64,000 nt of DNA from Prochilodus magdalenae (GCA_024036415.1 JAMWET010000021.1:460495-524494); one strand, 5' to 3'. Shown: positions 1 through 14,029, numbered from the stretch's first letter. Translations and numbers: made by a program. The notes: generated from the letters alone by a model not told the origin.

Positions 1-640
1 GATGAAACTTTGAATACACAAAAACTAAGTTTTGATGATGAAATTTGTCTCTCTATATACTTACTTTTTCACGTTGTGAGAGTTGGATGGCCTTGATGAC
101 TCACAAAAGTGGAAAATTGGCCCCAGTTCAATGCAGAGCCCGATTTATATGCAAATCTCTGTCACAATGTTAAAGGACAAAACCGTGTCAGGAATGGTTA
201 TTTCATTTATCCCTCTCTGGTAATCCTGTTTGGTGACCCGCTATGCTCATTCCAGAGGAAATAGCAGGTTTAGGAATGTGTAAACCATATCGTCAAACTC
301 CTGTCATGCTTTTATCCTCTTGGCTATTAAACAATACCAGGTCAGTCGTCATTCCATAATTAGGATTATACCAGTATAGCATGTTGTCATGTACAAGTTT
401 AGAGTTATTTGTCATACTACTAACTTTTGAAGCTGCATTAAATGATGGCTTATTTAATACAGCTGAATATGTTATTAAATGGTAGGTAATGTACTAGTAT
501 TCACTGATTGCTCAGACCAGTACTGTGAAAAGTCAGACAGCCCTTTATTTATTTAAAACAGTCTGAGATGTGGAGAAAGCTAGAGTAACATTTTCTATTT
601 TTCTCCTCCTTTTTAGTAACTTTACCTCTGACCAAGGAGT
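1..640. other. intergenic, nothing recognised
   Basis: AT-rich unique-looking sequence. I see no convincing exon, RNA gene or repeat on either strand. Confidence 0.4.
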
Positions 641-648
641 CTTTTGTT

Positions 649-696
649 TATATATATATATATATATATATTTACACACACACACACACACACACC
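649..696. repeat. compound (TA)n-(CA)n microsatellite
   Basis: About 23 bases of alternating TA, followed after a short TTA spacer by about 23 bases of alternating CA. Confidence 0.95.
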
Positions 697-739
697 ACCT
701 TCTTGTTTCTGCATTCATTATTCATATTAGCAGCTCCAC

Positions 740-1060
740 TGTGACCAAATCAAATCAAATAAAGGTTTATTTGTCACATACATAGTCATACATGGTACAA
801 CCGGCAGTGAAATGCTTTTGTGACTGCCCAGCCACATATTATTAGATAAGAATGAAATAAAGTAAAATATAAAATATAAAAGTACAAAATGTAAAAAATA
901 AAAAGGTATAAAGTAGAGTGTAGGACAATAAAAGTGTCATGTAGCATATGAGGTATTAAGTTGTATATAAGGTGTCTGTAAAGTGACTACAGTGTAGTTG
1001 TGCAAAGTTGAACATAGGTAGTGCAAAAGATTAGGCCTAGTTACTATTTTTGTTTAGAGT
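740..1060 (+). repeat. dispersed repeat, LINE/SINE-tail-like
   Basis: It starts with a motif of the kind aaaggtttatttgtcacata, seen very widely in teleost genomes, and runs into an A-rich stretch. It is most likely a short retroelement tail. Related 'tttattgtcat' starts occur near 49,085 and 54,095. The family name is not certain from sequence alone. Confidence 0.5.
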
Positions 1061-1254
1061 CCGAATAGCATGTGGAAAGAAACTCTCTCATTCTCTCTGT
1101 TTTGGTTTTTAAAGCACAAAAACGCTTTCCAGAGGGCAACACAGAAAACAGTCCATTGTTGGGGTGACTGGTGTCCTTGACTATTTTCCTTGCCCTTGAC
1201 CAGCACCGTTTCCTGTATATGGAGTGCAGGTCAGGAAGCTCAGTATGAATGATA

Positions 1255-1640
1255 TGCTCTGCTGAACCCACCAATGAAGGACCAGTGGATGACCAACACA
1301 AACAGCAGATGAGCTATCGTCTCTGACTGTACATCTACAATGTGGACTAGCAAGGTAGGAGTGTCCAATAGAGTGGACAGTGTGTGGACACCGTGTTTAA
1401 ACACTCCAGCAGCACTGCTGTGTCTGATCCACTCACACCAGCACAACACACCACCACCACAGTGTCACTGTAGTGCTGAGAATGATCCACCACCCATATA
1501 ATACCTGCTCTTTAGTGGTTTTGTGGGGGTCCTGACCAGTGAAAAACAGGGTACAGAGATATTCAGTGAATCAGATGGACTACAGTATGTAATCGTAGAA
1601 CTACGAAGTGCTTCTCTATGGTCAGTGGAGCTGATCAAAT
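1255..1640 (+). repeat. dispersed repeat family with inverted-repeat arms (copy 1)
   Basis: It contains the blocks 'ctgactgtacatctacaatg', 'tgctgagaatgatccaccac' and 'tggttttgtgggggtcctga'. The same blocks, some of them inverted, recur at 11,680-12,055. I take it for a non-autonomous DNA element or SINE-like family spread through otophysan fishes. No coding capacity is visible. Confidence 0.6.
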
Positions 1641-2439
1641 GGCCAGGCGTGTGTGTGTGTGTGTCTTGCTATAGTTGAGTATTTATGGTATTATGGTTTC
1701 ATATTGCTGAAAGCAGATTCTGAGGTCAGAGTACACTTACTCAGAGGTGTGAAGTGGAGCAGCACAGCTTGAAGTGAATGGAGCTCATCGTTAACTAACT
1801 CCGCTCTATTTTCCCACCATGGTGCATTGTGTCGGGGGTGTGATGTTGAAACACTAACTCACCGACACACACAGATTAAATCCACTCTCTTGAGAAAGCG
1901 GCAGGCAATCCCGGGTTGCAATCACCCAGCCACTCTTAGCTGCTTTTAACGCTCTCCTCCAGTGCTCTTGCAGGACGGACTTTGGCTCCCTTTTGCCCCT
2001 GAAATGAGCCTTTCTGTCCGCTTCGCTATATGTTTATTGATTTCTAAGGACGACCAGCCGAGGTTTTAGAAAGCCAGACCATTTGCCTTTCATCGTGTTA
2101 ACAGCCTCTTCGTTCACTCTCCTCAGTCCTACCTATTCCTCCTGATAAGCATGCATTTTCTACAAATGGAAAGTGAAGAACAAAAGTGAAGAACGCATTT
2201 TCAGGGCTATTGGGCTGGTCAAGTAGCTACAAATCTTAAAAATACACCTTAACTACAGTACTTTTACTGCATCTGTAAAAGAAAACAATATTAGTTTATA
2301 AAAGAACATTATTATACTCTTAGGAAATGTGTTAGAGGTGAGCCTAACTCTTTATCACAGTAGTCTTAAAACACTGTTTCAGTGCACTATTATTTTTCCC
2401 TCTGCTGGGCTTGAATAATGGTGATGCTTTGTTAGTAGT

Positions 2440-3740
2440 ATTTGTTCGGAAGATGTAAGATGTGTTATTGGAATAGAACAGTCACCATCAACAAAATGGA
2501 ATTGTTGCAAAGAAGCCAATACCGAGGAAGAACAAGAAGAAGAAGAAGAGATTTTGGATCAAGAAAGACAAAGAATGGACATTAGACCAGTGGACATCTG
2601 TATTTTGGTCTGATGAGTGAGACTTCCACCAGGCATGTCTTTTAGAGAGGTGAGCAGATGGTTTCTACGTGTGCCATTCCCACCATGTGTAACAATAGTT
2701 TAGGCGGGATGAAAGTGCTTAGTGGTTTCATTAGCGTTAGTCCAGGTAACAGGGGTCAACACAGGTGGGTATGACTAAAGACATGTCCATAACTTGAAAG
2801 CAGAAACAAAACCAGGGTCACGAACTCAAGACGAAGACAAACACTACAAAACAAAAAGAACAAGAACTTCAAAGAAACACAGCTAGGACTCGCGAGTGGA
2901 AAACAGGCTCAGAACAAACACAGGGAGGGAGGAACCAGCCTAGCACTCACAGAGCGCCAACAGAGACTTCACAACAGACAGGGCAACCAGAGGAGTCTTA
3001 ATACACGTCCTAATAGGCAACAGATAGGTCTCAGGTGTGGGAGTGGGCGGAGCCAGGGGGAGCAGGAAGAGCTGTACTATGACAAGAAGTAACCAGAGGG
3101 GGCGTTGTAAGGCATGAGCAGGGACAGGCAGACAGATAGACAGACAAAGATGTGACACCATGAAGCATGGAGAAGAAGGCTACCGCAGCATTCCGCATCG
3201 ACATGCCATCCCATCTGGTTTGCACCTAATGGGACCATCCTTTCACATATCCATGCACATACCCTACTGTACTGTACGCACATTGTTTTTGTCTATTTGT
3301 CTTTTACCTACACTATTTATAAATATACACATGTATATCTAATACTGCACTGGAGAAGGAGCCTGACCGTGCTTTGTTATACTGTACAACTCTGTATTAG
3401 TATGATCACAATACAGTTGAGTTGAATTGAATTTCTTGGGGGCAATGACCCCTAACACACCTCCAGGCTATGTAAGAGCTCTCTGACCAAGAAGGAGATT
3501 GATAGAGTGCTGCGACTGATGACCTGGCCTCCACAATCACCCGACCTAAACCCAATTAAGATGGCTCGAGATGAGATGGACCGCTAAGTGAAGCAGGCAA
3601 CAAGTTTTCGGCACCTCTGGGAATTTCCTCAAGACTGCTGGAGAACAATTCTGGGTGAATCCCTCATGTAGCTGATTGAGAGAGGTGGCTACTTTGAGGA
3701 AACTCAAGTGCAAAACACCTTGAGGTTACATAAATCCATA
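2440..3740 (+). mobile_element. Tc1/mariner-like transposon relic, transposase broken into three pieces
   Basis: Three same-strand pieces read as successive parts of a Tc1-type transposase. Piece one (about 2,460-2,688) includes WIKKDKEWTLDQWTSVFWSD followed by E, the WSDE part of the DDE catalytic core, then a stop and the 'C-A-I-P-T-M' strand. Piece two (3,158-3,255) begins KHGEEGYRSIPHRHAIPSGL. Piece three (about 3,433-3,730) carries NDP, then MTWPPQSPDLNP and a C-terminal 'GGYFEE'. About 470 bp of unrelated DNA separates pieces one and two, and about 175 bp separates two and three. Stops and frameshifts make it inactive. Family placement rests on the transposase motifs; the terminal inverted repeats were not located. 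Confidence 0.82.
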
Positions 3741-3880
3741 CGTGTTTCTTCCTAGCTCTGATAGTTTTTAATATTTCAATATATTTCAATATATATACAA
3801 TCTAAATGTACAATGTACATACTGAAACAACACTGAACAGAGATAGACAGACAGACAGTCAGACAGTTAGAGGATTATAT

Positions 3881-4885
<1,005 letters not shown>

Positions 4886-5510
4886 TTCTGTTTAAAATAA
4901 GTTTTTATAATACAGTCCCTTTTAATAATAATAGAGTGCGCATGACTAAATATAGCCTGAGAAAGCATTATGGAAGAAACGCACTGATTCGGTAAATGTC
5001 ACCTCCTCAGCTTCTAAGGCTTCTAATCCCTGTGACTATAATTATCAGCAGGCTGTGACCCGCTGAATGACATCAGTGGATGACTGTAGTAGTACTGCTC
5101 TATTGAAGTGTAACTAAAGCTCACTGTGAGCTAGCATGGGGTCTGGCTCTCTGAGCTTTGCTCTCCCACCGGCCCTTACGTCCAGGACATGGTGAGCCAG
5201 ATTAAATAATATATCGACTGTCGGAGTGATCAGAGAATTGGAGGGCTCCCAGGAACTGCAGGTTCGAGACGGATGTGAACTTTTGCCTCTGGCCGAATGA
5301 TAAATGAGGACATGTCAGGTTAGTTAGGAGTGATACTCAGTAAGCCGGGAAGGTCTTAAACCAGGAGGAAGTGACCTGAGTACAATAAAGCTTGTCATTC
5401 AATGTATAGAGCATGTATGTGTCCACAGCCTGTAGGCCATATAGTGTACCTTGCACTTCTACTCATATTGGTGCATATACAGCACACTTTGAAAAGGAGA
5501 CTGTTAATAA
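4886..5510. other. spacer between two tetranucleotide arrays
   Basis: Unique-looking sequence. I see no exon, RNA or repeat that I can support. Confidence 0.4.
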
Positions 5511-5512
5511 AG

Positions 5513-6912
5513 GACATTCACTCACCCACTCACTCACTTACTCACTTACTCACTCACCCACTCACTTACTCACTCACTTACTCACCCACTCACTCACCCA
5601 CTCACCCACTCACTCACTTACACACTCACCCACTCACCCACTCACTCACTTACTCACTCACCCACTCACTCACTTACTCACTCACTTACTCACCCACTTA
5701 CTCACTTACTCACTCACCCACTCACTCACTTACTCACTCACTCACTCACTTACACACTCACCCACTCACTCACTTACCCACTCACTCACTCTCTCACCCA
5801 CTCACTCACTTACCCACTCACTCACTCTCTCACTTACCCACTCATTCACCTACCCACTCACTTACTCACTCACTCACTCACTCACCCACTCACTTACCCA
5901 CTCACTCACTCACTCACTAACTCACTTACTCACTCACTTACTCACTCGCTCACTCACTCACTTATCCACTCACTCACTCACTCACGCACTCACTCACGCA
6001 CTCACTCACGTACTCACTCACGCACTCACTCACTCACTCACTCACGCACGCACGCACTCACTCACTCACTCACCCACTCACTCACTCACTCACTCACTCA
6101 CCCACTCACTCACCCACTCACTCACTCACTCACTCACTCACTCACCCACCCACTCACTCACTCACTTACTCACTCACCCACTCACACTCACCCACTCACT
6201 CACTTACACACTCACCCACTCACTCACTTACTCACTTACTCACTCACCCACTCACTCACTCACTCACTCACTCACTCACCCACTCACTTACCCACTCACT
6301 CACTTACTCACTTACTCACTCACCCACTCACTCACTTACTCACTCACTCACTCACCCACTCACTTACACACTCACCCACTCACTCACTCACTTACTTACC
6401 CATTCACTCACTCACTCACTCCCTCTCTCCCTCCCTCCCTCACTCACTCACTCACTCACTCACTCACCCACTCACTCACTTACTCACTCACCCACTCACT
6501 CACCCACTCACTCACTCACCCACTCACTCACTCACTTACTCACTCACCCACTCACTCACTCACTCACTCACTCACCCACTCACTCACTCACTCACTCACT
6601 CACCCACTCACTCACTCACTCACTTACTCACTCACTCACTCACTCACTCAACCACTCACTCACCCACTCACTCACTCACTCACTCACTCACCCACTCACT
6701 CACTCACTTACCCACTCACTCACTCACCCACTCACTCACCCACTCACCCACTCACTTACACAGTCACTCACCCACTCACTCACCCACTCACTCACCCACT
6801 CCCTCACTCACTTACCCACTCACTCACTCACCCACTCACTCACTCACTCACTCACTCACCCACTCACTCACACACTCACACACTCACTCACTCAGTCACT
6901 TCCCCACTCATC
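5513..6912. repeat. ~1.4 kb (ACTC)n tetranucleotide minisatellite
   Basis: Continuous CACT/CACC/CTTA variants of an ACTC tetramer, on average arranged as short blocks such as 'tcactcacccactcactcac'. Long open frames on the plus strand (T-H-S-L repeats, up to about 500 codons) arise because the 4-mer cycles through three frames without making a stop. They are not genes. Confidence 0.97.
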
Positions 6913-9400
6913 TAAAGCGCTTTATCCTTCTGGTTACAGGTGGTGCTGGAACCTATTCAAGCGTTCAAGGGCTGAGAGCAGGAAACACCCTGGGCAAGTC
7001 GCCAGTCCATCATAGTGATGGTTCTTTCAGCTGTTCAAAGGTTCCTAAGAGTCACACATTTCTAGTTCTTGAGGGAACTGCAAATGGTTCTGCTGTGGAA
7101 TTGCTCCAGCCTGTCAGTCCCATTTGGCACCTTTATATTGCAAGTGTAATATCAAGCACGTGCCTTCCACCCACTGAGCACTGGGGTAGGCTCCAGCACC
7201 CTCCGTAATCCAGAAAGATAGCAGCTTAGAAAATGTGTGAATGAATGAGTGAACGAATGAATACCAGGCATGCAAGTAGAAATATAGAAGAGTAGTAGTA
7301 GAAAAGCCATTAGGATCCAAAGATCTTTTGGAGGATATATTTGGAAGGATGTTTTTGTTCTATTTTAAATGTAATAGCAGTAAACACACCCTCTGCAAAC
7401 AATGGCATTCATTGTACTGTATTTCCAGTCAAAACAGCCGGCAAGTATAAGTTGATCTTGTTTGAGGAGATCAGTTTGAGCATCACTGAATGTGTTTAGG
7501 ATTACTAAGATCATGAGACACAGAAAGTCTAACTCACTTCTAAGAAGACTGAACTTTTTGAAGGCATGGAGAAATGTTCCTGAAGTCGCCTAGAAGAAAT
7601 GGAAGGTGTTACAAAGTGAAAGGTCAAATAGATACTAAATACTAAAAAACAAAATGTCTAGACTGATTCAGTTCATGTGTTGAGGCCTGATATTATAAAC
7701 GGTTGGTCTCTGACTTTAGCAGTACTGCAGCTTTTCCACAGGTTTATGTCTAAAACTGAATTACTGTGACAGGAAGCACCAGAGTGCTTTAAGCCAATGC
7801 ACAAGAGAACTGCTTTTCTTTCCATTGCATCCCTTCAGGGTTCCTTCTTCCACAGTCCTTGCTGCTGTCTCGCCGCGTTGCCTCTTCTTTTTTACTTCTC
7901 AAGAGGAATCAGCCCTCTTCTTTGGGTGCTCGTCTTTGAAGTTCATGATAGCACAGATGGCGGACACCTCCCCACTTCTCAGTGTCACAGCAGTAGGAGA
8001 TCCAGGAAGCATAACTGAATGAACATGGTAGCAGTCCAGAACTCCCACCCAGCGCAGTCTGAATGGTTGAGATAGCAGGCAGGTCATCAATAGACACATA
8101 GTTCAACCTGACAGTAGGCACAAAGGCTGCACTAACTCCCTCACAGCCCAACACAATGGAGCCCGCGCAACACAACCGAGCCACAGTATCTTAATAGCAC
8201 ATTATTTAAATTACTTTGACTGCCAGTCCTGGTTCTGTGAATGGCCACTAGCAGGTTGCACAAGTAAAGCAATGGTATAGACCACTTGGACTGCAGATTG
8301 ACTTTACTAGGCCTGCAATAAAATCAAAAAACACACAGACGAGTAAGACATCCTGTCTAACTGAGGTGAGTAAGTTCGAGTGTGATGCAGTTCATTAAAG
8401 ATCTTAGGGGACTTTGATTAGCTGCGGGATGCTAGCATGCTGTCACACTCGTTTGCTGTATCAATCTCCATTTAAAAGAGGGCTTGTCTTCTTGGCCTGC
8501 TATTCATTTGATCTACAGATTTATTACTGCTGTCCTCAGGTGATGTTTGGATTCGCCGTGCGTTCCCTGGTTGACGTCAGTCCGGTCTTAACCTTCCCAG
8601 GAGACACTGTGGAAATGTCAGCAATCAATCATCGCTAGGAATGAAATCTCGATATATTGCATTATCCCTCCCGCTTCCTTCATTCGCTCTTTCTTATCGT
8701 CCTTCCTTCCTTTCATTTTGTTCTTTTTGCTGTTTGGATTCCATCCATACGCTTTTTCCTCAGGAACAAAATGTAATCGCATTGTTTAAGATGATTTACG
8801 CTCATTCTGGCCAAGTCGATTTGCCCCAAGTCAGAACCAACGTTCCTGTGGCACTGTTTGGCTCCATTGTGCCGAAGAAAAACAAGGGCACTGACAGCTT
8901 TTCACACTGACGTGTCAACTGCTGAGCCAACAATAAAAGGCGCCATTAAAATATACTGTTATCTGCAGCCTGACACACTTCTCTCCACTTGTCACTCCAG
9001 CTGGATGGCTTTGTAAACCCAGCGTGAGGATTGATTCACGAGAATCGAGTGATAATTAAGTGAACATACGGATGCGGTATTGATTGCCCTATGACGTAAT
9101 GGTAAAACGCCAGCCGGCTCTACTTGCTGATGAGAGGAACGTTTGCTGGTTAGGTCCAGGGGTCTCGTTGTGCATTTAATACAGGCCTTTTACAAACACT
9201 GTTTGCAGCACCATGGACCAAAGAACCACTTTTGGTTCCCTGAAGAACCCACTCTAAAACTAAGAACCACTTTTGGGCCCCGTTTCTGAGTTCTTAAGAG
9301 TTATTTTAAAGCCTACCCCAACAAAGTTATTTTATCAATCTTTTTAAAAGAGATGCCTTGACCACTTTAATACCCTCATTACTTCAACTGTAGTCGATCA
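6913..9400. other. intergenic, no supported gene
   Basis: No recognised protein, RNA or mobile element. Around 7,900-8,185 there are overlapping minus-strand open stretches of 66 and 91 codons with non-repetitive composition (for example LNYVSIDDLPAISTIQ). Reading across both frames could be a decayed processed gene, but I cannot match it to a family. Confidence 0.4.
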
Positions 9401-9404
9401 GTCT

Positions 9405-9860
9405 AGACACCTTTAATGTTTCATTTAGCTTTCCTGGATGCTATGAGACTAATTTACAAGGTTATAGCTAGTTAGCATTGTTCTTTTAGCTGGCCCAGAT
9501 GCTAAGAGGCTATTTTATACGGTAGGTTCTAGCTAGTTAGCATTGTTCTTTTAGCTAGCCTGGATGCTATGAGGCTATTTTATACGGTAGGTTCTAGCTA
9601 GTTAGCATTGTTCTTTTAGCTAGCCTGGATGTTCTTTTAAGCTAGCCTGGATGCTATGCCTGGGCTATGATATTTTACAAAGGTATGTAACTTTACATAT
9701 ATATATTTGTTCTAGCTAGTTAACACTGTTCTTTTAGCTTTCCTGGATGCTATGAGGCTATTTTATAAGGTAGGTTCTAGCTGTTTAGCATTGTTCTTTT
9801 AGCTTGCCTGGATACTATGAGGCTAATTTATAAGGTTATAGCTAATTACCATTATTCTAA
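9405..9860. repeat. ~65 bp minisatellite, about six partial copies
   Basis: The unit contains 'ttagcattgttcttttagct' followed by 'ctggatgctatgaggctatt' and 'taaggttctagctag'-type sequence. Copies start near 9,415, 9,470, 9,535, 9,600, 9,715 and 9,780. Internal deletions are visible, e.g. the shortened copy at 9,600-9,650. Confidence 0.9.
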
Positions 9861-11048
9861 CAGGCTTAAGTCTTGCCTCAGACTGTTAGGTAGTCAAAAA
9901 GACTTGTTTTTGTGGTTTTTGACATTGTAAGACTATAAAACCAGATTAAGTGCAGACAGACCTCAAGCTTCAAGATGGCTGCTAATGGTGTTTTAGTCAT
10001 GCAGAGTAGGTTGACTATAAAATATAGTATTAGAAACCACATCATCAATCATCATCAATCATTTAAGGCAAGTGTGTGATGATTTAGATCTGTAGATTGC
10101 ATGTAGCTAGCTTCTGTTAGTTAGCCCTGAAGCTCCAGTGCATACAGGAGAATCGAACACATACACCAAATGATCTTATATGTAGTGATCTTATATTCCA
10201 CATTTTAAGATTGTCATAAGCTTATTACAAGATTATTTTAAGATGATTTATTTCTGAGCATATTTTGCTTGTTTTAAACAAGCCAAGTTTTTTAGTCAGC
10301 AAAAAAAATCTTGCTTGAAAATATGTCAAATCTTCTAGTACAATTAAACAAATAAAATAATGAAAAATGAAATAATTAAATAATCAGGAACATTTTCAAT
10401 ATGAGAACTATGATATTAACTAGATATAAGATTGTTTTAGTTGCCAAGACATCATTTTTTTGCAATGCAAGTTTGGCAGTTTTTATGTTTGGTACCAAGT
10501 GCACAGTTTGTATTCACAACGCTTGTAGCATGAAAGCTCTTCTGTTCAGTTCTAGTTTTCTTCCACCATTTTATTCAGGTTCTCTGCTTTTAATGTCACC
10601 AATCTTGCTTTGTGAACCCCCCATAGAGTGAGAAATAAATCCATTAATGTGGTGGAATCAAAGAGGCGAAATTCTTAAAGGCCAGACTGTGATGTTTGAA
10701 CAGAAGGAACTTAAGTAAAAGCTTAGAGCAGGAAGAAAAACGCGTTTACTTTCATTTAATCAATAAGCCATTAAAGGTTTTCCTCCAGGGCTAATAGGAC
10801 ATCCAGTGGTGCCCATGCAGGCATATATATGTCACTAAGGCAAAACTAATTTCTGGATTCACAAGCACCAAAATGGAATTGCATTGGGAAGCAGCGTGTT
10901 TCACTGTGAATCAAAGCGTCTGATTGAATTTATAGATTTATATGTCATATACTTCGTATTTATTCATATTTTCATTCATGTCTGATGCTGGGGGATATCA
11001 GATGTTGTTACTTCCTCCATTAGAAATGTTAAGGGGCAATGTTGTAAT

Positions 11049-11050
<2 letters not shown>
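9861..11050. other. intergenic, nothing recognised
   Basis: AT-rich sequence with no convincing exon, RNA or element boundary. Confidence 0.4.

Positions 11051-11119
<69 letters not shown>
11051..11119. repeat. (CA)n microsatellite
   Basis: About 34 uninterrupted CA dinucleotides, followed by a few CATA units. Confidence 0.97.
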
Positions 11120-11123
<4 letters not shown>

Positions 11124-11139
11124 TACATCACACACACAT

Positions 11140-11530
11140 ATCATTGCATTCTGGTATTACTTATATATATATATATATATAATACCAGAATGCAATGATT
11201 TGCAAATCTCATAGAACCTTACTATATTCTCAGTAGAACATAGAACACATATCAGATGTTTAAAGTGAGACCTTTAACTACTTAATGAAAAATGACCTCA
11301 TTTAGAACTTAATGGCAGCAACACGTCTCAAAACAAAAAGTTGGGACAGGGGAATCAAACGGCTGGAAAAGTAAGTGGCGCTAATAAACTGCTGGAGGAG
11401 AGATTTGCAACTAAGTCACATGACTGTATAAAAAGAGCATTTTAGAGAGTCAAAGTTTCTCAGAAGCAAAGATGGGCAGAGGTTCACCAATCTACATAAA
11501 CATGCATCTACAAACACTACAATTTCAGAA
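11140..11530 (+). mobile_element. Tc1/mariner-like terminal fragment beside a perfect palindrome
   Basis: An 18-19 bp perfect inverted repeat (left arm 11,141-11,158, right arm 11,181-11,198) flanks a (TA)n loop. The right arm runs on into sequence with 'aaaaagttgggacaggggaa' and 'tcagaagcaaagatgggcag'. These are typical of the 5' untranslated part of a teleost Tc1-like element. A longer relic of the same family lies at 29,780-30,430. No transposase coding remains here. Confidence 0.6.
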
Positions 11531-11679
11531 CAATCTACATAAATTTGCAAAGCTTCAGATTTCCCACCATTAATATTACGTAATCCAGACAGACAACATT
11601 CATAGAAGCCTGTTCTAAACTAGTTAGTGATTTTCATGAAACATTTGTTTTTATTTACATTTATTTACACTGTTCTGCA

Positions 11680-12055
11680 ATGGTCAGGACCCCCACAGGA
11701 CCACCACAGAGCAGGTACTATGTAGGTGGTGGATCATTCTCAGATCTGTGGATCTGTAGATGTACAGTCAGGGATGATAGCTCATGTGCTGCTGCACAGT
11801 GCAGTGTTGTTTGTTTTCCAGTCCTTCATCAGTGGTCACAGGACGCTGTCAACAGAATCCTGTTGACTGGATAATTATAATCAGTGGACGATTCTCAGGA
11901 TTATCTGCTCTGTGGTGGTCCTGTGGGGGCCCTGACAATTGAAGAACAGGGTGTAGAACAGTATGCAGAGAAACGTGTGAGCTACAGTCTGTAACTGTAC
12001 TAAGAAGTGGACCTATATGATAAATAGAGCTGATAATTTGGAATGTAGTTGTTGG
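11680..12055. repeat. dispersed repeat family with inverted-repeat arms (copy 2, foldback)
   Basis: The left arm ('ggtcaggacccccacaggac') and the right arm ('ctgtggtggtcctgtggggg') are inverted copies around a ~200 bp centre, so this copy could fold into a long hairpin. It shares blocks with 1,255-1,640. Confidence 0.65.
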
Positions 12056-12904
12056 AACGAGTCTTTAATAGAGTGTTTAGAGGAATCCATGATTCCCTCT
12101 ACCCGTCCAGTGTTTCCTGTTTCACTGACTGCCACATAACCTCAAAGCATCGTTTTTCATACCCTCAGTCAGATAATTAATGTATGGTGGTTGCATATGA
12201 TATATGCTATGTTCTTCATGATGACATTTACAGAATACGCTTATGATAAGGTCCTGTACATAGTCTGTAGTCTCATTCACAGCTGTTAATGGTTTGCTCC
12301 AGCTCAGTAATCTGTATCTGCTGGGAAATGTCAGCACAGTTCAGTTATAATCCAGCCTTTTATCTGCACCAAAGATACAATCTGCTGGTATTATCTGGCA
12401 GCCTGGAAGCCTAAGGATTCAACGATTCAAGTCCATAAATAGACGTTAATCAAGTCAAGAAAGGTTTAATGCGGGTGATGCACTCAAAATATATGACTAA
12501 GAGGAAGCTTATGTTCTTCAGACTCACAAGTAAGAGAACACTGCTGCCGCTCTCCACCGCTGGAGATGCTCCTAGCCAGTTATAATAATGCTCTAATAAT
12601 AATTCATGTGGAACAGCATCCTAGAGGTAGACCACCATGTGCTTTTAGACTATGCAAAGTGAAAAAACTGTCCAGCCTGTTTGATTTTTTTTTTATTTTG
12701 TCTGTATTCTCTAATTGTACCAGCAGCATCTGAAACAGAAAAGCATCCATATTGACAACACCACCTATTTTCATTTATTCTCTCTTCACTTCACTCGTCA
12801 TTTAGTGGCTAAGAGCATCTCCAGCACTGGAGAGCAGGAGCAGTTTTCTCTTATGTTGTTTTTATTTATAACACTTCTTTTGTTTGCTGCTGAATGTGGT
12901 TTCT

Positions 12905-12993
<89 letters not shown>

Positions 12994-13980
12994 TGTTTAT
13001 AAATTGCTCATTTAACATACATAACAAAGTGTAATCATTTGAATTTTTAAAATTATATCTTTAAAATTGATTGTAAAAACAAAATATTACAATAAAAAGT
13101 TAAAAATAACTAAGGCATTATGTAATAAGTAAATAATAATAAAAATAATACGATTGTTTATTATTATTATTTTTATTATTGTTGTTGTTGTTGTTTCTGG
13201 AATCCTTTAAGCAGTTTTCAGTAGTAATTTGTGAAGGAAACTACCAGGGTCCATATACTTTTAATAATCATTAATCATGTACTAGAAATCCACTATACAC
13301 TTTTATAAATATATATTATGTATAATTATTTATAATATAATAACTTCTCTGAAATTTTACCAGCGCTGGGACTTTTATTTTGACATTGCTATTGGTCACG
13401 TGCCTCTCTTTCTTTACATCACGTGAGTGCTGCTGCAGTGAAGTTGACAGTAAGTTGTCTTGTCTCTTGAGCTCTGTTTCCGTGTTTCTAAGTTTCTACT
13501 TTTCTGCTTAAACAGTTCTGAAATTATTCATGGAGAATGAAAGAGTAGCAGCTCCTTCTTTTCCTCCTCCTCTGTCTGTTCTTTATGCTGAAGAGTTAGT
13601 GCACAGCCTGCAGAACTAGTGGAGCACTTTACACTCTTTCTGCTCTGAGTGAACAAGAGTGAAGCTTCTGATTCAGGATCATATACAGTAACTGCACCAC
13701 AGGGGTGGACGGATAAACTCCGGTCTGCTGAGCTTTAGCACCAAAACAGTCAGACACAGACTGATATGTAGCTCACTTGTTGCATGTATCTTGCTCAGCT
13801 TGTTTTTCCAGTCACTGACTGGCCACTTTATTGGAAACATGCACCCTTGTAGCTCCACTGTTTAAACTGTAGCTCAAGTATTCGGATTGGAGCCCACCTG
13901 CAGAAACCCCTCTACCACATTCATCATTGAACAGTGTCTGACCACAGCACTGCCCACTCTGAGCAAAGCTGTGTCCCTCA
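12056..13980. other. intergenic with (TA)n tract
   Basis: Mostly unique AT-rich sequence. It holds a (TA)n microsatellite at 12,906-12,992. No exon is recognised. Confidence 0.45.
12906..12992. repeat. (TA)n microsatellite
   Basis: About 43 TA dinucleotides without interruption; self-complementary and able to extrude as a cruciform. Confidence 0.97.
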
Positions 13981-13986
13981 CACATG

Positions 13987-13992
13987 TATGTA

Positions 13993-14025
<33 letters not shown>
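13987..14025. repeat. (GTAT)n-(GT)n microsatellite
   Basis: Short GTAT units followed by a GT run. Confidence 0.9.

Positions 14026-14029
<4 letters not shown>

Noticed and set aside
5402..6915. Plus-strand open frames (172 and 500 codons) of T-H-S-L repeats
   Set aside because: Consequence of the ACTC tetranucleotide array; no start context, promoter or non-repeat domain.
9080..9170. A tRNA-like stretch ('gtaatggtaaaacgccagcc')
   Set aside because: I could not fold a cloverleaf with A- and B-box consensus.
12715..13002. Open frame running into (TA)n
   Set aside because: Half of it is the TA microsatellite; the rest shows no similarity to a known protein.
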